From positions 59,753 through 123,752 of the forward strand of contig NZ_QXPZ01000015.1 of the NCBI RefSeq assembly GCF_003664595.1: DNA of 64,000 nucleotides. Reading direction: 5' to 3'. The translations under genes and the position numbers were made by a program. Positions 16,786 to 26,318 of the stretch are shown piece after piece; the stretch's first letter is position 1; each line of letters starts with the position of its first letter. Below the pieces are notes generated by a model. It did not search any database. It was not told the DNA's origin and saw only the letters and a program-made list of their open reading frames with translations. The DNA is from Atopobacter sp. AH10 (GTDB lineage Bacteria > Bacillota > Bacilli > Lactobacillales > Aerococcaceae).

Positions 16786-17973
16786 ATGTCAGTAAAAGAT
16801 GAAATATTTCGTTACATTGACAGTCATAAGGAGGAAATGATCGAAAGGCGCCGTCACTTGCACGAAAATCCAGAACTTTCTTTCCACGAAGATGAAACGG
16901 CTCAATACCTTGCCGAATTTTATCAAGATAAGGCTGTCAGTCTTGAGACAGGTATTGGAGAAAGAGGGCTAAAGGTGACGATTGATTCTGGTCGTCCAGG
17001 TAAAACGGTTGCCTTACGGGCTGATTTTGATGCTTTGCCTATAGAAGAAGCTACTGGTTTACCTTTTGCCTCCAAGAATAAAGGGGTTATGCACGCCTGT
17101 GGTCACGATGGTCATACCGCTTATTTAATGACACTTGCAGAGGCTTTCCTTTCAATCAAAGATCAACTCAAAGGAAAGATCGTCCTCATTCACCAACCTG
17201 CAGAAGAAATGCCTCCTGGTGGCGCTCTACAAATGATTAAAGATGGGGTACTAGATGGTGTAGACAATGTTTTCGGTGCCCACGTCATGACTAGTATGAA
17301 ATTGGGCACAGTAGCCTACCATCATGGAGAAACTCAAAATAGTCGTGCACGTTTCAAAGTGACCGTACGAGGAAAAGGTGGCCATGGTTCATCACCACAT
17401 GAAGCGAATGATGCGATCGTTATTGCCTGCCAACTCGTTATCGCTTTACAAAATATCGTCAGTCGTCGCCTCAGCCCATTTGAAAATGGTGTTGTAACTA
17501 TTGGTTCCTTTGATGGGAAGGGTTCTTTCAATGTGATCAAAGAAACTGTCACGATCGAGGGGGACGTTCGGGCTATGTCAGAAGAAACTGCCTCGACTAT
17601 CGAAAAGAATGTCAAAGAAATCTGTGCTGGTATTGCTAGCGCCTATCACTGTGAGATTGACTGTGACTATGTTCGAGACTACCCTGTTCTTTATAATGAC
17701 CCAGAAATGACAGACCTTGTCATCGATGCCATTCAAAAAGCAGATATTCCGGAAGTCACTGATCTCATCGATTGTGGCCCACAAGCACCGTCTGAAGACT
17801 TTTCATACTTTGCTAAAGAACGTCCTTCCTGCTTCTTCTACATCGGCGCTACCAGAGAAGGAGAAACGGCCTACCCTCACCACCATCCAAAATTTGATAT
17901 CGATGAAGATTGCTTAGTCGTTGCCGCTAAAGCCATGGGGGCAGTTGCCCTCCATTATCTTGAAATCGATTAA
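16786..17973 (+). CDS. M20D amidohydrolase (aminoacylase / hippurate hydrolase-like)
   Basis: 395 residues. Metal-binding motifs HACGHDGHT and QPAEE are typical of M20D enzymes, with GKGGHGSSPHEA in the dimerisation domain and the C-terminal PHHHPKFD. ATG 16786 follows AGGGGAGG; a longer frame from 16738 lacks a site. Such enzymes remove acyl groups from amino acids (N-acetyl-amino acids, hippurate, N-acetyl-diaminopimelate); the exact substrate is unknown. It follows the rpiR gene by 137 bp and a TATGAT box near 16699 suggests its own promoter. Confidence 0.85.
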   Translation: MSVKDEIFRYIDSHKEEMIERRRHLHENPELSFHEDETAQYLAEFYQDKAVSLETGIGERGLKVTIDSGRPGKTVALRADFDALPIEEATGLPFASKNKGVMHACGHDGHTAYLMTLAEAFLSIKDQLKGKIVLIHQPAEEMPPGGALQMIKDGVLDGVDNVFGAHVMTSMKLGTVAYHHGETQNSRARFKVTVRGKGGHGSSPHEANDAIVIACQLVIALQNIVSRRLSPFENGVVTIGSFDGKGSFNVIKETVTIEGDVRAMSEETASTIEKNVKEICAGIASAYHCEIDCDYVRDYPVLYNDPEMTDLVIDAIQKADIPEVTDLIDCGPQAPSEDFSYFAKERPSCFFYIGATREGETAYPHHHPKFDIDEDCLVVAAKAMGAVALHYLEID

Positions 17974-18030
17974 AGCTCTAAAACTTACGATTGAGTCTTT
18001 ATTCCTATAGATCAAGCTCTACCCATACAA

Positions 18031-18069
18031 AAAGGAGCAGTCCCTTAAAGGTGACCGGCTCCTTTTTCT
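18031..18069. terminator. terminator between the amidohydrolase and HAD genes
   Basis: AAAGGAGC (18031-18038) pairs with GCTCCTTT (18058-18065), followed by a T run; both converging genes can use it. Confidence 0.75.
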
Positions 18070-18130
18070 TGTGCTCTGTTTTTTCCTCATTTACTGTCTT
18101 CAATTTCAAGGCGTTCTATTGAAGCAAGGG

Positions 18131-18910
18131 CTAGATAATCCCTTGTTCACAGAGATAGGTATAGACCCCATCATCTTTCACATGCCCACATGTTGTCTTA
18201 GCTACAGCCTTCAACTCTTCTGAAGCATTCTCCATCGCTACCCCATGACCTACCGCTTGTAACAAAGGAATATCATTATTGCCATCCCCAAAGGCCATTG
18301 CTTCTTCTTTTTCGATGTGATAATGCTTCAAAATACTTTCAACTGCCCTACCCTTGCTACTTGCTTTTGGAATCAAATCCATGGCACGATCCCACCAAGC
18401 AACAATCTTACTTTCATTAACGTCCTTTACGATAGCGTCATATTCATGCTGACGTCCAGCTATCATCATTTGATAGATATCTTTTTGGGCAGAGAAATCC
18501 TCAATGTTATCTATATGTTCAGGTTGAATCACTCCAAAGCTCAGATATTCCTCTAAGTCATCGTCCAAGCCATTGCAAACTAAACGATCCTCTGCTGCCA
18601 TAATGATGGGGCGGTCTAAACGATGGCTATTTTCTAAAATTTGTTGGATATCTGTTTTAGCTAAAGGTGTAGAAGCAATAAGCCCCTCTCTATCAAAGAC
18701 ATAGGATCCATTAAAACAAAGGAAAGCATCAAATTCCACCCGATCAAACTTTGGCAATTGAATGGGTCCTCTCCCTGTAGCAATCACCAATTTGATACCT
18801 TTATTTTTCAAACGTATCAAAGCTTCTTCCACTTTTTCAGAAATCTGGTGAGCATGAAAATTGACTAAAGTCCCATCGATATCAAAGAATACTATTTTAA
18901 TTTCCCCCAT
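18131..18910 (-). CDS. Cof-type HAD-family phosphatase
   Basis: 259 residues. Catalytic motif I FFDIDGTLV (Asp9 nucleophile, Asp11), motif II TGR, and motif IV AFGDGNNDIPLL, with a class II cap domain in between; typical of Cof/YidA phosphatases acting on sugar phosphates, FMN or pyridoxal phosphate. GAAGGGAAG upstream supports the ATG. The gene stands alone between two intergenic regions. Confidence 0.88.
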   Translation of the reverse strand: MGEIKIVFFDIDGTLVNFHAHQISEKVEEALIRLKNKGIKLVIATGRGPIQLPKFDRVEFDAFLCFNGSYVFDREGLIASTPLAKTDIQQILENSHRLDRPIIMAAEDRLVCNGLDDDLEEYLSFGVIQPEHIDNIEDFSAQKDIYQMMIAGRQHEYDAIVKDVNESKIVAWWDRAMDLIPKASSKGRAVESILKHYHIEKEEAMAFGDGNNDIPLLQAVGHGVAMENASEELKAVAKTTCGHVKDDGVYTYLCEQGII

Positions 18911-19048
18911 AACTGTCTTCCCTTCATCAGTTTTCTCTCGCTATTCTAGAGTCTATTTAAAAGCATTCTATCCCTTTCAACTGGAAAAGAACTCATTTTT
19001 ATGACGATTGCCTTAGACCGTCTACAAACTGTCTTGCCCAAATTTTTC

Positions 19049-19116
19049 TTTTACGCCATCCTTAATTTACGCCATCCCTATTTTACATCATCCTTATTTT
19101 TCGCCATCCCTATACC
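19049..19116. repeat. four tandem 16 bp repeats
   Basis: Unit TTTACGCCATCCCTAT. The conserved block starts at 19055, 19071, 19087 and 19103, an exact 16 bp period, with small changes (ACATCATCC in unit 3, TTCGCCATCC in unit 4). It sits directly after the stop of the thioesterase gene on the minus strand. Confidence 0.8.
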
Positions 19117-19118
19117 GT

Positions 19119-19874
19119 CTACTTCCTCCGCCATTTCACCCGTATAGTCGCATGCAAGTTTCCCTCTGACATCAAGCGGAAGTAGTTTTCTCCTTCTCCA
19201 CTTTCCGTATGAAGCTCAATAGGGGTATGGCTAATGGTGACTCTTGTATCTGGCAAAACTTCCTTCAAATATTGAATGGTGACTTGGCTCATTTCCCATT
19301 CCTTGTGTGTTTGAAAGGGCATACTGTCCACCAGCCAGTCCATATAGGCGGTATTATTGACATGACCATTACTATCTAAAGTAGAAAATCCTGCTGTTAT
19401 AGTTCTTTCTTCAGCTTCCTTTGGCCATTCCGGTAGTTTCGTTCGTTTCAAGGGACGGGCATCACTTGGAACACCCCAATCCTCCTTCATCTGCTCCACA
19501 AACTCTCTCTTGATCCGTTGCAAACTTCTCGTTTCAAGATCCATCAAGCAGTAAAGGCCCCAATTTTCGATGATCAGTTCACCTTTTTGGTCACGTATTT
19601 CAAATAAGCGGGATCCGTACATGCTATTGAAGAAATCTGGGCGTGTACTGATGCGAATACTTTCTCCTAACTTTGGCCAGCGATGAATTTTAATATCTTG
19701 TTCAATGTAGACCCAAGTGTTCCCATCTAGGCTGAAAGGTCTATCAAGCGCTCTATCTTGTTCCCTCATGGTTTGGTTCATCCACTGAAGAACTCGACGC
19801 AGGTGCAAGTCTCCGAACATATTGACATCATAATCCGACACGGTAAAAGTTGCTGTATAGGCCTTTTTGCCCAT
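19119..19874 (-). CDS. acyl-ACP thioesterase (FatA/FatB-like)
   Basis: 251 residues with two hotdog domains. The N-terminal one carries NQTMREQD and IEQDIKIHRWPKLGE, the C-terminal one STLDSNGHVNNTAYMDWLVD, whose N-x-H-V-N-N block is the family's active-site region. Releases fatty acids from acyl carrier protein in the cytoplasm. Bacterial versions are common in Lactobacillales. It follows the DUF218 gene but a hairpin with a long T run lies between them. Confidence 0.85.
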   Translation of the reverse strand: MGKKAYTATFTVSDYDVNMFGDLHLRRVLQWMNQTMREQDRALDRPFSLDGNTWVYIEQDIKIHRWPKLGESIRISTRPDFFNSMYGSRLFEIRDQKGELIIENWGLYCLMDLETRSLQRIKREFVEQMKEDWGVPSDARPLKRTKLPEWPKEAEERTITAGFSTLDSNGHVNNTAYMDWLVDSMPFQTHKEWEMSQVTIQYLKEVLPDTRVTISHTPIELHTESGEGENYFRLMSEGNLHATIRVKWRRK

Positions 19875-19889
19875 TCTAATCCCCCCTAA

Positions 19890-19936
19890 AAAAAAAGAAA
19901 ACTATCCTTTATTTGTCCCTTTAAAAAGGATAGTTT
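19890..19936 (-). terminator. terminator between the DUF218 and thioesterase genes
   Basis: AAACTATCCTTT (19899-19910) pairs with AAAGGATAGTTT (19925-19936); on the minus strand it is followed by TTTTCTTTTTTTTT. The T run ends only about 15 bp before the thioesterase start, so read-through could be regulated. Confidence 0.8.
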
Positions 19937-19955
19937 ATCTTCTTTAATGATATGC

Positions 19956-20978
19956 TTACATGACAATCAAGCTAACCACAAAAATAGTCCCGATGACTGC
20001 CAAATGCACCATTCGATTGACATAAAGGATGGCTACCCACTCCTTAAAGAAATGTCGCAGGTAATCTTCTAAGGTATATAAATCATATGTCGATACCCCA
20101 AGTCCCACTGCTTGTAAACCAGCCCTTTGCGCATACAAGGATGAGCGCACAAGATGATAATCACTCGTCACAAAAATCCCTGTTTCTTCTCGCTTGCGGT
20201 AATTAATGAGTCGATAACTATAGAGCATGTTGGTCCTGGTATCTCGGCTTTGATCTTCAATCATCACTTTTCCTTCTGGAACCCCTCGACTAATCAAATA
20301 GTCCGCCATTAGTTGCGCTTCTGAACGGTCAGAGTTTTCTGCCCTTCCCCCAGACACAACGACTAAGGGTTGCCCCTTAAAAGCTTGAAAAATGGCAAAA
20401 GCTTGATTTAAGCGTCTGACTAGATTACGAGTCATCTTATTCTGAATCAATGCTTGGCCTAGAATCACAATATATTCTGGTGATTCTTGCTGAACATTTC
20501 TTATCAAAATGATATGACTAATGAGATTGCTGATGAAATTAAAGGTAAAATAGAACAAGAGAAGGCTACATACCCTATTAAAGCAAGCAATAAGGGCAAA
20601 GTCCCCTAAAGAGGTGTTATTGGTCACTAAAAAAATGATCAAGGTCAAAATAGCTATAGGCACTATTTGAACATAAAGTGGGGCTTGCTTCAACCACCGC
20701 CAGGCACTTCGACTAGTGACTACTTTTGGCCAATAATGCTTGATTTGATAACTCATCGTCATAAAGCAAATGGTATACATGAGAAGATAGCTCATTAAGG
20801 TCCAGATAAAATAAATCGTATCTGCGCTTAGGCCTACTAGCATACCCATTCCTGAAATGAAGACGATCAAGGCTAAAGACAGGAAGAAGCCCGTTAACAA
20901 CTGCCGTCTATCCATTACATGTAGGATAAATGCAATTAAAAGCAATAAAATTTCTCCCGATAAGAATATAGCCAGCAC
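19956..20978 (-). CDS. YdcF/DUF218-domain membrane protein
   Basis: 340 residues, GTG start with AAGGAGGGAG upstream. The N-terminal half has about five membrane segments, and the C-terminal half is a DUF218 domain: YIVILGQAL, VVVSGGRAENSDRSEAQ, IEDQSRDTRTNM and TSDYHLVRS are its classic motifs. Related proteins (YdcF, SanA, ElyC) act in envelope maintenance; the substrate is unknown. A second membrane segment near the C-terminus follows the domain. Confidence 0.8.
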   Translation of the reverse strand: MLAIFLSGEILLLLIAFILHVMDRRQLLTGFFLSLALIVFISGMGMLVGLSADTIYFIWTLMSYLLMYTICFMTMSYQIKHYWPKVVTSRSAWRWLKQAPLYVQIVPIAILTLIIFLVTNNTSLGDFALIACFNRVCSLLLFYFTFNFISNLISHIILIRNVQQESPEYIVILGQALIQNKMTRNLVRRLNQAFAIFQAFKGQPLVVVSGGRAENSDRSEAQLMADYLISRGVPEGKVMIEDQSRDTRTNMLYSYRLINYRKREETGIFVTSDYHLVRSSLYAQRAGLQAVGLGVSTYDLYTLEDYLRHFFKEWVAILYVNRMVHLAVIGTIFVVSLIVM

Positions 20979-21280
20979 TTTATTTCTCCCTCCTTTACTC
21001 GATCTTTTAGAAAATATACTGCCACAACATTTGTTTCATTGATTAGTTGAATTTCTTTCAGTTTACCATATTTCAAGACCTATTTCCCTTGTTTCTCCTA
21101 GTCGTTTAGAAAGTTCTTCACTCTTCTCATGCTTTAGTAGTAAAATGGCATTGATTCCCTATTGTTTCTTATTTTTAGAAAGGCCTTTAACATTTATTTA
21201 TATCTATAAAAAAGTAGCTCTTGAACTGATCTAGCTTTTTTAATCTAGTCCTAAATTAGCTACTAAAAAGGAGATTCCCT
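20979..21280 (+). other. 300 bp divergent region upstream of mvaA
   Basis: No gene. AGTAGCT (21213-21219) and AGCTACT (21258-21264) are inverted copies, the second just before the mvaA ribosome-binding site AAGGAG (21268-21273). Pairing in the leader RNA could affect translation. No clear riboswitch fold was recognised. Confidence 0.35.
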
Positions 21281-22570
21281 ATGACTGAAGCTAAAAATCG
21301 TAAATTTTATCAACTATCCCCAAAAGAACGACTGGCTATTCTAGCTGACCGGCATAACTTAAGCCAAGAAAGTCTAGCTAACTTAAAAAATCCTCAAGCC
21401 TTTAGCCTAGATCAAGCCCAAGGAACCGTTGAAAATGTGCTAACTTGCTACGGTCTACCTTATGGGGTGGCTCCTCATTTAATCGTCGATGGGAAAAGTT
21501 ATGATGTCCCTATGGTCACAGAGGAGCCTTCTGTTATTGCCGCTGCTAGTAATGGTGCCAAGCACTTCAGCCAAGCAGGTGGCTGTGTCACTAAGGTACA
21601 TAAAACAGCCATCGGTCACATTACATTTTATCCAGTCAAAGATCTGGATAGGCTCGTTCACTTTATAGAGGAAAAAGAAGCTGCCATTCTGGATCAAGCT
21701 AGAGCCACTATGCCCAATATGGTCAAACGAGGCGGTGGTCCCTTAACTTGCTTCCACAAAGTCTTCAAAGAAGGGGAAGATATCTATCTTTCGCTCTATA
21801 TCACTTTTGATATGCAAGCTGCTATGGGTGCCAATGGGATGAACACCGCTTTAGAAGCAGTCGCCCGCTGGTTAGAAGAAGAAACTGGCGAAGTAGTCCT
21901 TTTAGCCATTCTTTCCAATCTTCTTAAAGACATCACTGCAAGTGCTCGTGTTAGCTTGGATCTTGCTCTTTTAGCGAGTGGTGACTGGTCTGGTTTAGAC
22001 GTTGCCAAACGCCTAGTAGCTGCTAGCCGATACGCTCAGCTCGATCCCTATCGTGCAGCCACCCACAACAAGGGGATCATGAATGGAGTCGATGCCGTCG
22101 TTATGGCTACTGGCAACGATTGGAGAGCTGTCAATGCTGCCAACTACACCTGGCATCAAGGCCGACCTTTTTCCTCTTGGTCGCTTAATCAAAAAGGGCA
22201 ATTAGAAGGTCATATAGAGCTCTGCCTCCCCCTTGGCGTTGTCGGCGGTACTTTAAGTAACCATCCAAGCGCAAAAGCTTCTTTAGACTTACTCGACCAG
22301 CCTAGTGTCGAAGAACTAGCCAGCGTTATCGCTAGCATCGGTTTAGCTCAGAATTTTTCTGCTCTAAAAGCTCTCGTCACTAAAGGCATTCAACAAGGTC
22401 ACATGGCTTTACAATATAAAAGTTTAGCCCGAGCTGTTGGAGCTCAGGCTAATGAAATCGATCAACTGGTGGATCGTCTAATCCATGCGAAACGAGTAGA
22501 TTCTACTGTCGCAAAAGACCTTTTATTACAGATGCGAGAGGAAACGACGCACTTGCCGTTTGGAGAATAA
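21281..22570 (+). CDS. mvaA: hydroxymethylglutaryl-CoA reductase, class II
   Basis: 429 residues. Class II features: ENVLTCYGLPYGVAP, the catalytic Glu in TEEPSVIAAAS, the Lys in THNKGIMNG, the Asp of ATGNDWRAV, and a C-terminal GHM with the likely catalytic His. Converts HMG-CoA to mevalonate in the mevalonate route to isoprenoids, the usual route in Lactobacillales. The HMG-CoA synthase gene mvaS is not adjacent. Its 3' end overlaps the converging gene at 22526 by 45 bp. Confidence 0.93.
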   Translation: MTEAKNRKFYQLSPKERLAILADRHNLSQESLANLKNPQAFSLDQAQGTVENVLTCYGLPYGVAPHLIVDGKSYDVPMVTEEPSVIAAASNGAKHFSQAGGCVTKVHKTAIGHITFYPVKDLDRLVHFIEEKEAAILDQARATMPNMVKRGGGPLTCFHKVFKEGEDIYLSLYITFDMQAAMGANGMNTALEAVARWLEEETGEVVLLAILSNLLKDITASARVSLDLALLASGDWSGLDVAKRLVAASRYAQLDPYRAATHNKGIMNGVDAVVMATGNDWRAVNAANYTWHQGRPFSSWSLNQKGQLEGHIELCLPLGVVGGTLSNHPSAKASLDLLDQPSVEELASVIASIGLAQNFSALKALVTKGIQQGHMALQYKSLARAVGAQANEIDQLVDRLIHAKRVDSTVAKDLLLQMREETTHLPFGE

Positions 22571-22882
22571 ACCCTCATCCGTTAACTTAATCACTTGAAT
22601 AGTCTTATGGCGACAGGTCACTTCAACTTGTCGCCATTTTTTGTCGACCTGTTTGATATCTTCTTTCAAAGATAGCCTCTCAGGTTCAGCGACTAGCCAA
22701 TCCTCGCTTTCTCCATGAGGGAAGACGTATAAATAGCCGGAATAGAGAACAAGAAGTCTGTCTTTATCAGCCCTTTCTCCCTTTTCTCCTCCTGTTTTAT
22801 AGCTTACCGTCCCAGAAAATACATCTTCTTCCTTCAAGTCTTTTGGGAAAAAGACCCGCATCAGTTGTAATTCATCTGTCAT
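22526..22882 (-). CDS. hypothetical protein, 118 residues
   Basis: A small charged protein with no signal or membrane segment and no family I recognise; the middle (RLLVLYSGYLYVFPHGES) looks like beta strands. AAGGAGG lies 7 nt before the ATG, and the frame is open for its full length although it overlaps the 3' end of mvaA on the other strand by 45 bp. The good ribosome-binding site supports a real gene. Confidence 0.6.
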   Translation of the reverse strand: MTDELQLMRVFFPKDLKEEDVFSGTVSYKTGGEKGERADKDRLLVLYSGYLYVFPHGESEDWLVAEPERLSLKEDIKQVDKKWRQVEVTCRHKTIQVIKLTDEGLFSKRQVRRFLSHL

Positions 22883-22911
22883 CCCCCATCCTCCTTATTC
22901 AGAATAGAATA

Positions 22912-22968
22912 AGTGGAGGGAAGCTTGTTCAAGTCTTTCGACTCCCCACTAGCTTGTCCCTCCAACTT
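22912..22968 (-). terminator. hairpin between map and the 118-residue ORF
   Basis: GGAGGGA and TCCCTCC arms, with inner AGCT pairing, lie just after the map stop codon. The T run is weak, so this is a probable but not certain terminator. Confidence 0.4.
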
Positions 22969-22995
22969 CTGTCTCTTTTCTAAACTTTCAGTGCC

Positions 22996-23811
22996 TTATT
23001 CGCCCATTAACTCTTTTGGCGCACGAGCTTCAGCTTCTTCTCTATCGCCATCATGAGTAATATCATCCTGAAGAGTTGTAATAAATGGACCATCTTTGGT
23101 AATGGCAAAAGTATGTTCAAATTGGCAAGACATTCCACCGTCTGCAGTGACGGCTGTCCAGCCATTGCCAACCATTTCTGCTTCCCAACCACCAGTATTT
23201 ACCATTGGTTCTACCGTTATGGTCATTCCTTCTTTCAAACGTAGACCCTTATGAGCTTCGCCATAGTGATAAACAGCTGGTTCTTCGTGAATCGTAGGCC
23301 CAATACCATGTCCGATAAAGTCACGAACCACGCTATAGCCTTGAGCTTCCACATAAGTTTGGATAGCATGTCCAATATCCCCGATACGATTGCCAATCTT
23401 TGCCTGTTTAATCCCTAGATACATGGCTGTCTTAGTGACATCGTATAGGCGTTTTAATTCATCACTAGCTTCCCCAACAATATAGCACCAGCAGGAATCA
23501 GATAAGGCCCCATTGAGGTCTACACAAAAGTCTACCTTGACCATGTCGCCATTTTTCAAGACACGGTTACTTGGCAAGCCATGACAAATTTCATCATTGA
23601 CAGAGGTACAAGTCGCAAATTCATAGCCTTCAAAACCAATTTGCGGTGCAGTTGCCCCAGCTTCTAAAATCTTTTTGTGCACGAAATCATTGACTTGTTT
23701 GGTCGTTAAACCTGGTCTAATGTAGTCTCTTAAAGCAACATGAATTGATGCTAAAATTTGACCTGATTGATACATTTCATCAATTTCACGTTGCGATTTA
23801 ATTGTGATCAT
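22996..23811 (-). CDS. map: methionine aminopeptidase, type I
   Basis: 271 residues from ATG 23811 (MITIKSQREIDEM); the longer frame to 23877 has no ribosome-binding site. Metal ligands are visible: Asp in VDFCVD, Asp in LSDS, His in GHGIG, Glu in VEPM and Glu in FEHT. Removes the initiator methionine from nascent proteins. The C-terminal tail (DGDREEAEARAPKELMGE) extends somewhat past the usual 250 residues. It stands apart from the ribosomal protein cluster where map is often found. Confidence 0.92.
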   Translation of the reverse strand: MITIKSQREIDEMYQSGQILASIHVALRDYIRPGLTTKQVNDFVHKKILEAGATAPQIGFEGYEFATCTSVNDEICHGLPSNRVLKNGDMVKVDFCVDLNGALSDSCWCYIVGEASDELKRLYDVTKTAMYLGIKQAKIGNRIGDIGHAIQTYVEAQGYSVVRDFIGHGIGPTIHEEPAVYHYGEAHKGLRLKEGMTITVEPMVNTGGWEAEMVGNGWTAVTADGGMSCQFEHTFAITKDGPFITTLQDDITHDGDREEAEARAPKELMGE

Positions 23812-24026
23812 TTTTTCACTCTCTTTCTCTTGAAATAAAGCCAGATAACCCACTGGCAGGGGAAAAATAATTTCCACATTTAATATATATATGAATCCCC
23901 AAGTTCAAAAACTTAGGGCAATTGACTCTATCTCCATAGCTAATCTTGGACCGAGAGTCGATCGAACAGGCAGTCCTATTGCTTTTTTCAAGCCTCATTG
24001 GATCTAGCCTCTAGCTTTTTCAAGCC

Positions 24027-25040
24027 TTATTGCTCGTAACCTTTAGGGTTTTGCTTTTGCCAGCGCCAGGAATCAACAACCATATCTTTCAAGCTTTCTT
24101 CTGTTGTAAAACCTAATTCACGTTGAGCTTTTTCACAACTCGCATAACAAGTTGCAATATCCCCATCTCGTCTTTCGACAATTTCATAAGGGATTTTAAT
24201 GTCATTGTATTTTTCAAAAGCCTGCACTAACTGTAGAACTGAAACGCCTTCCCCAGTCCCCAAGTTGTAGGTCTTAACACCCTTAACGGCTGCATTCTTT
24301 TGAAGAGCTTTCACATGGCCACGTGCCAAGTCTAAAACATGGATGTAATCTCTAACCCCTGTGCCGTCCACTGTGTCATAGTCATTCCCAAAAACACGCA
24401 GATGGTCTAATTTACCTACAGCTACTTGCGTAATATAAGGCATTAAGTTATTAGGCACCCCATTAGGTAATTCCCCAATCCGCCCAGATTTATGCGCTCC
24501 AATAGGATTAAAGTAACGCAAAAGTGTAATCGTCCATTCCGGATCACTCTTTGCGACATCGCTTAAAATTTGTTCGATCATGACTTTGCTATAGCCATAA
24601 GGATTGGTTGCACTAGTTGGCATTCCTTCCGTGAATGGCACCTGGTTATTGGAGCCATAGACAGTTGCCGAGGAACTAAAGACGATATTTTTAACCCCTG
24701 CCTTTTTCATGGCCTTCAGTAAAGTAACCGTACCAGAAACATTATTATCATAATATTCAATAGGCTTTAGAACGGATTCCCCCACTGCTTTTAAACCAGC
24801 AAAATGAATCACACTATCGATAGAATGTTGTTGAAAGAGATCATCTAGGCGCTCTTGGTCTCTAATATCCCCTTCTACAAAAGGAATAGCCTCTCCGCTT
24901 AATTCTTCCAATCGTTCTAACACTGCCTGAGAACTATTTGAAAAATTATCATAAATTAAGACGTCATAACCTGCAGACTTCAAAGTCAATACCGTATGAC
25001 TACCGATATAGCCAGCGCCACCAGTAACTAATACCTTCAT
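24027..25040 (-). CDS. galE: UDP-glucose 4-epimerase
   Basis: 337 residues from ATG 25040, 8 nt after AAAGGAG. The extended SDR fold shows GGAGYIGSH for NAD binding and the catalytic Ser in SSSATVYG with the YxxxK pair in YGYSK. Interconverts UDP-glucose and UDP-galactose for sugar use and cell-surface polymers. Other gal genes are absent nearby, so a role in envelope sugar supply is likely. A near-duplicate of GCTTTTTCAAGCCTTATTG flanks the 3' end (about 23980-24030). Confidence 0.93.
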   Translation of the reverse strand: MKVLVTGGAGYIGSHTVLTLKSAGYDVLIYDNFSNSSQAVLERLEELSGEAIPFVEGDIRDQERLDDLFQQHSIDSVIHFAGLKAVGESVLKPIEYYDNNVSGTVTLLKAMKKAGVKNIVFSSSATVYGSNNQVPFTEGMPTSATNPYGYSKVMIEQILSDVAKSDPEWTITLLRYFNPIGAHKSGRIGELPNGVPNNLMPYITQVAVGKLDHLRVFGNDYDTVDGTGVRDYIHVLDLARGHVKALQKNAAVKGVKTYNLGTGEGVSVLQLVQAFEKYNDIKIPYEIVERRDGDIATCYASCEKAQRELGFTTEESLKDMVVDSWRWQKQNPKGYEQ

Positions 25041-25180
25041 TTGGTCATCTCCTTTCATCATCTCTAACCATTATAACAAACTCCACCCTATTAAGAACAA
25101 CTTCCTTTAAATTTCCCCCTCTTTCCTTTATCTTTAAAGACTAGAAAGATATTTTTTACACAATCTTTAGGGAATAAGGA

Positions 25181-25210
25181 TTGACGGCTTACCTCTTTAT
25201 TCAGTATGAT
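25181..25210 (+). promoter_or_regulatory. promoter of the prsA-like gene
   Basis: -35 TTGACG (25181-25186), 18 bp spacer, -10 TATGAT (25205-25210), about 60 bp before the start codon. Confidence 0.6.
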
Positions 25211-25270
25211 TAATGTAATTCGTATGCTATTTCAGCATAAATAAGCAAAAGTAGGATGTGACTAGAATTG

Positions 25271-26254
25271 ATGAATAAAAAATGGATGACTGCCAGCATG
25301 GCTAGCTTAAGCGCCTGCTTGCTTGTTGGTTGCAGCAATGGCGGAGCTCAAGGTAAGGAAGTTGCTTCAACAAGTGCCGGCAAAATCACTAGCGCACAAT
25401 TGTATGACAAGATGAAACGTGACAATGGGGAAGAAGCGCTTCAATTCCTGATCTTACAATCCATCTTAGAAAAGCAAGTCAAGGATCCTAAGAAAATTAA
25501 AAATGAAGTAACCGCTCAAGTCGCTCAACAAGTGGCTCAATATGGTGGTAACAAAGATCTTGTTAATGCAGCCTTGCGTCAATCTGGCATTGCCAACCAA
25601 AAAATGTATGAAGATTCCTTGTATGTCGCTAAAATGATGGACGAATACCTCAAAGGCGAAATCAAGACTTCTGATAAAGACTTAGAAGCCTACTATAAAA
25701 ACTGGGAACCTCAAATCACTGCAAGCCATATCTTAGTTCAAACAGAAGATGATGCCAAGAAGATCATCAAGGAATTAAATGACGGCGCAGACTTTGCTAA
25801 ACTTGCCAAGGAGCGCTCTCTTGATACTGGTTCTGCTCGTAACGGTGGCCAATTGAAGCCATTCAAGAAAGGACAAATGGATCCATCCTTTGAAAAAGCT
25901 GCCTTCGACTTGAAGAAGGAAGGGGAAATTACACAAGAACCTGTTAAATCCCAATACGGCTTCCACATCATCCGTTTAGACAAGAAAGCTGAAAAAGGAA
26001 AATTCGAAGCTATCAAAGACCAATTGAAGCAAGAACTCATTGCGGATAAATTGAAGAACAAAGCTTTCCGCCAAGATGCTGTTGCTGCTTTAGTGAAGAA
26101 GAGCAAGGTTAAAATTTCTGATAACGATCTTAAAGGCGTGATGAAATACTTCATGTCCACACAAGAACAACAAGCTGCTATGCGCAAACAACAAGAGCAA
26201 TTCAAGCAACAACAACAAAAAGCTCAACAACAACAAAAAGACAACAAAAAATAA
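25271..26254 (+). CDS. prsA: PrsA-like foldase lipoprotein (peptidyl-prolyl isomerase)
   Basis: 327 residues. A lipoprotein signal with lipobox LLVGC puts the mature protein on the outer face of the membrane. A parvulin/PpiC domain (about 135-230) shows ASHILVQTEDDA, the GADFAKLAKERS stretch and KSQYGFHIIRL. The C-terminus is a glutamine- and lysine-rich tail (QQQQKAQQQQK). Helps secreted proteins fold after export. ATG 25271 is chosen over the TTG just before it; the ribosome-binding site is weak. The surface proteins and PBP in this window are plausible clients. Confidence 0.88.
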   Translation: MNKKWMTASMASLSACLLVGCSNGGAQGKEVASTSAGKITSAQLYDKMKRDNGEEALQFLILQSILEKQVKDPKKIKNEVTAQVAQQVAQYGGNKDLVNAALRQSGIANQKMYEDSLYVAKMMDEYLKGEIKTSDKDLEAYYKNWEPQITASHILVQTEDDAKKIIKELNDGADFAKLAKERSLDTGSARNGGQLKPFKKGQMDPSFEKAAFDLKKEGEITQEPVKSQYGFHIIRLDKKAEKGKFEAIKDQLKQELIADKLKNKAFRQDAVAALVKKSKVKISDNDLKGVMKYFMSTQEQQAAMRKQQEQFKQQQQKAQQQQKDNKK

Positions 26255-26269
26255 AGTCGCCTCAATAAC

Positions 26270-26307
26270 AAAAAGGTCAGGATCTTTTAAGATCCTGACC
26301 TTTTTTA
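26270..26307. terminator. terminator after prsA
   Basis: AAAAGGTCAGGATC (26271-26284) and GATCCTGACCTTTTTT (26291-26306) form a perfect long stem with a T run. Confidence 0.9.
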
Positions 26308-26318
26308 TCGTCTTTCCT

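Noticed and set aside
19049..19116. CRISPR array at the 16 bp repeats
   Set aside because: Period is 16 bp with no spacers; units are adjacent and no cas genes are present. The arrays at 61429 and 62013 were rejected for the same reason.
23007..23192. 61-codon frame inside map
   Set aside because: Out-of-frame shadow of the map coding sequence on the same strand.
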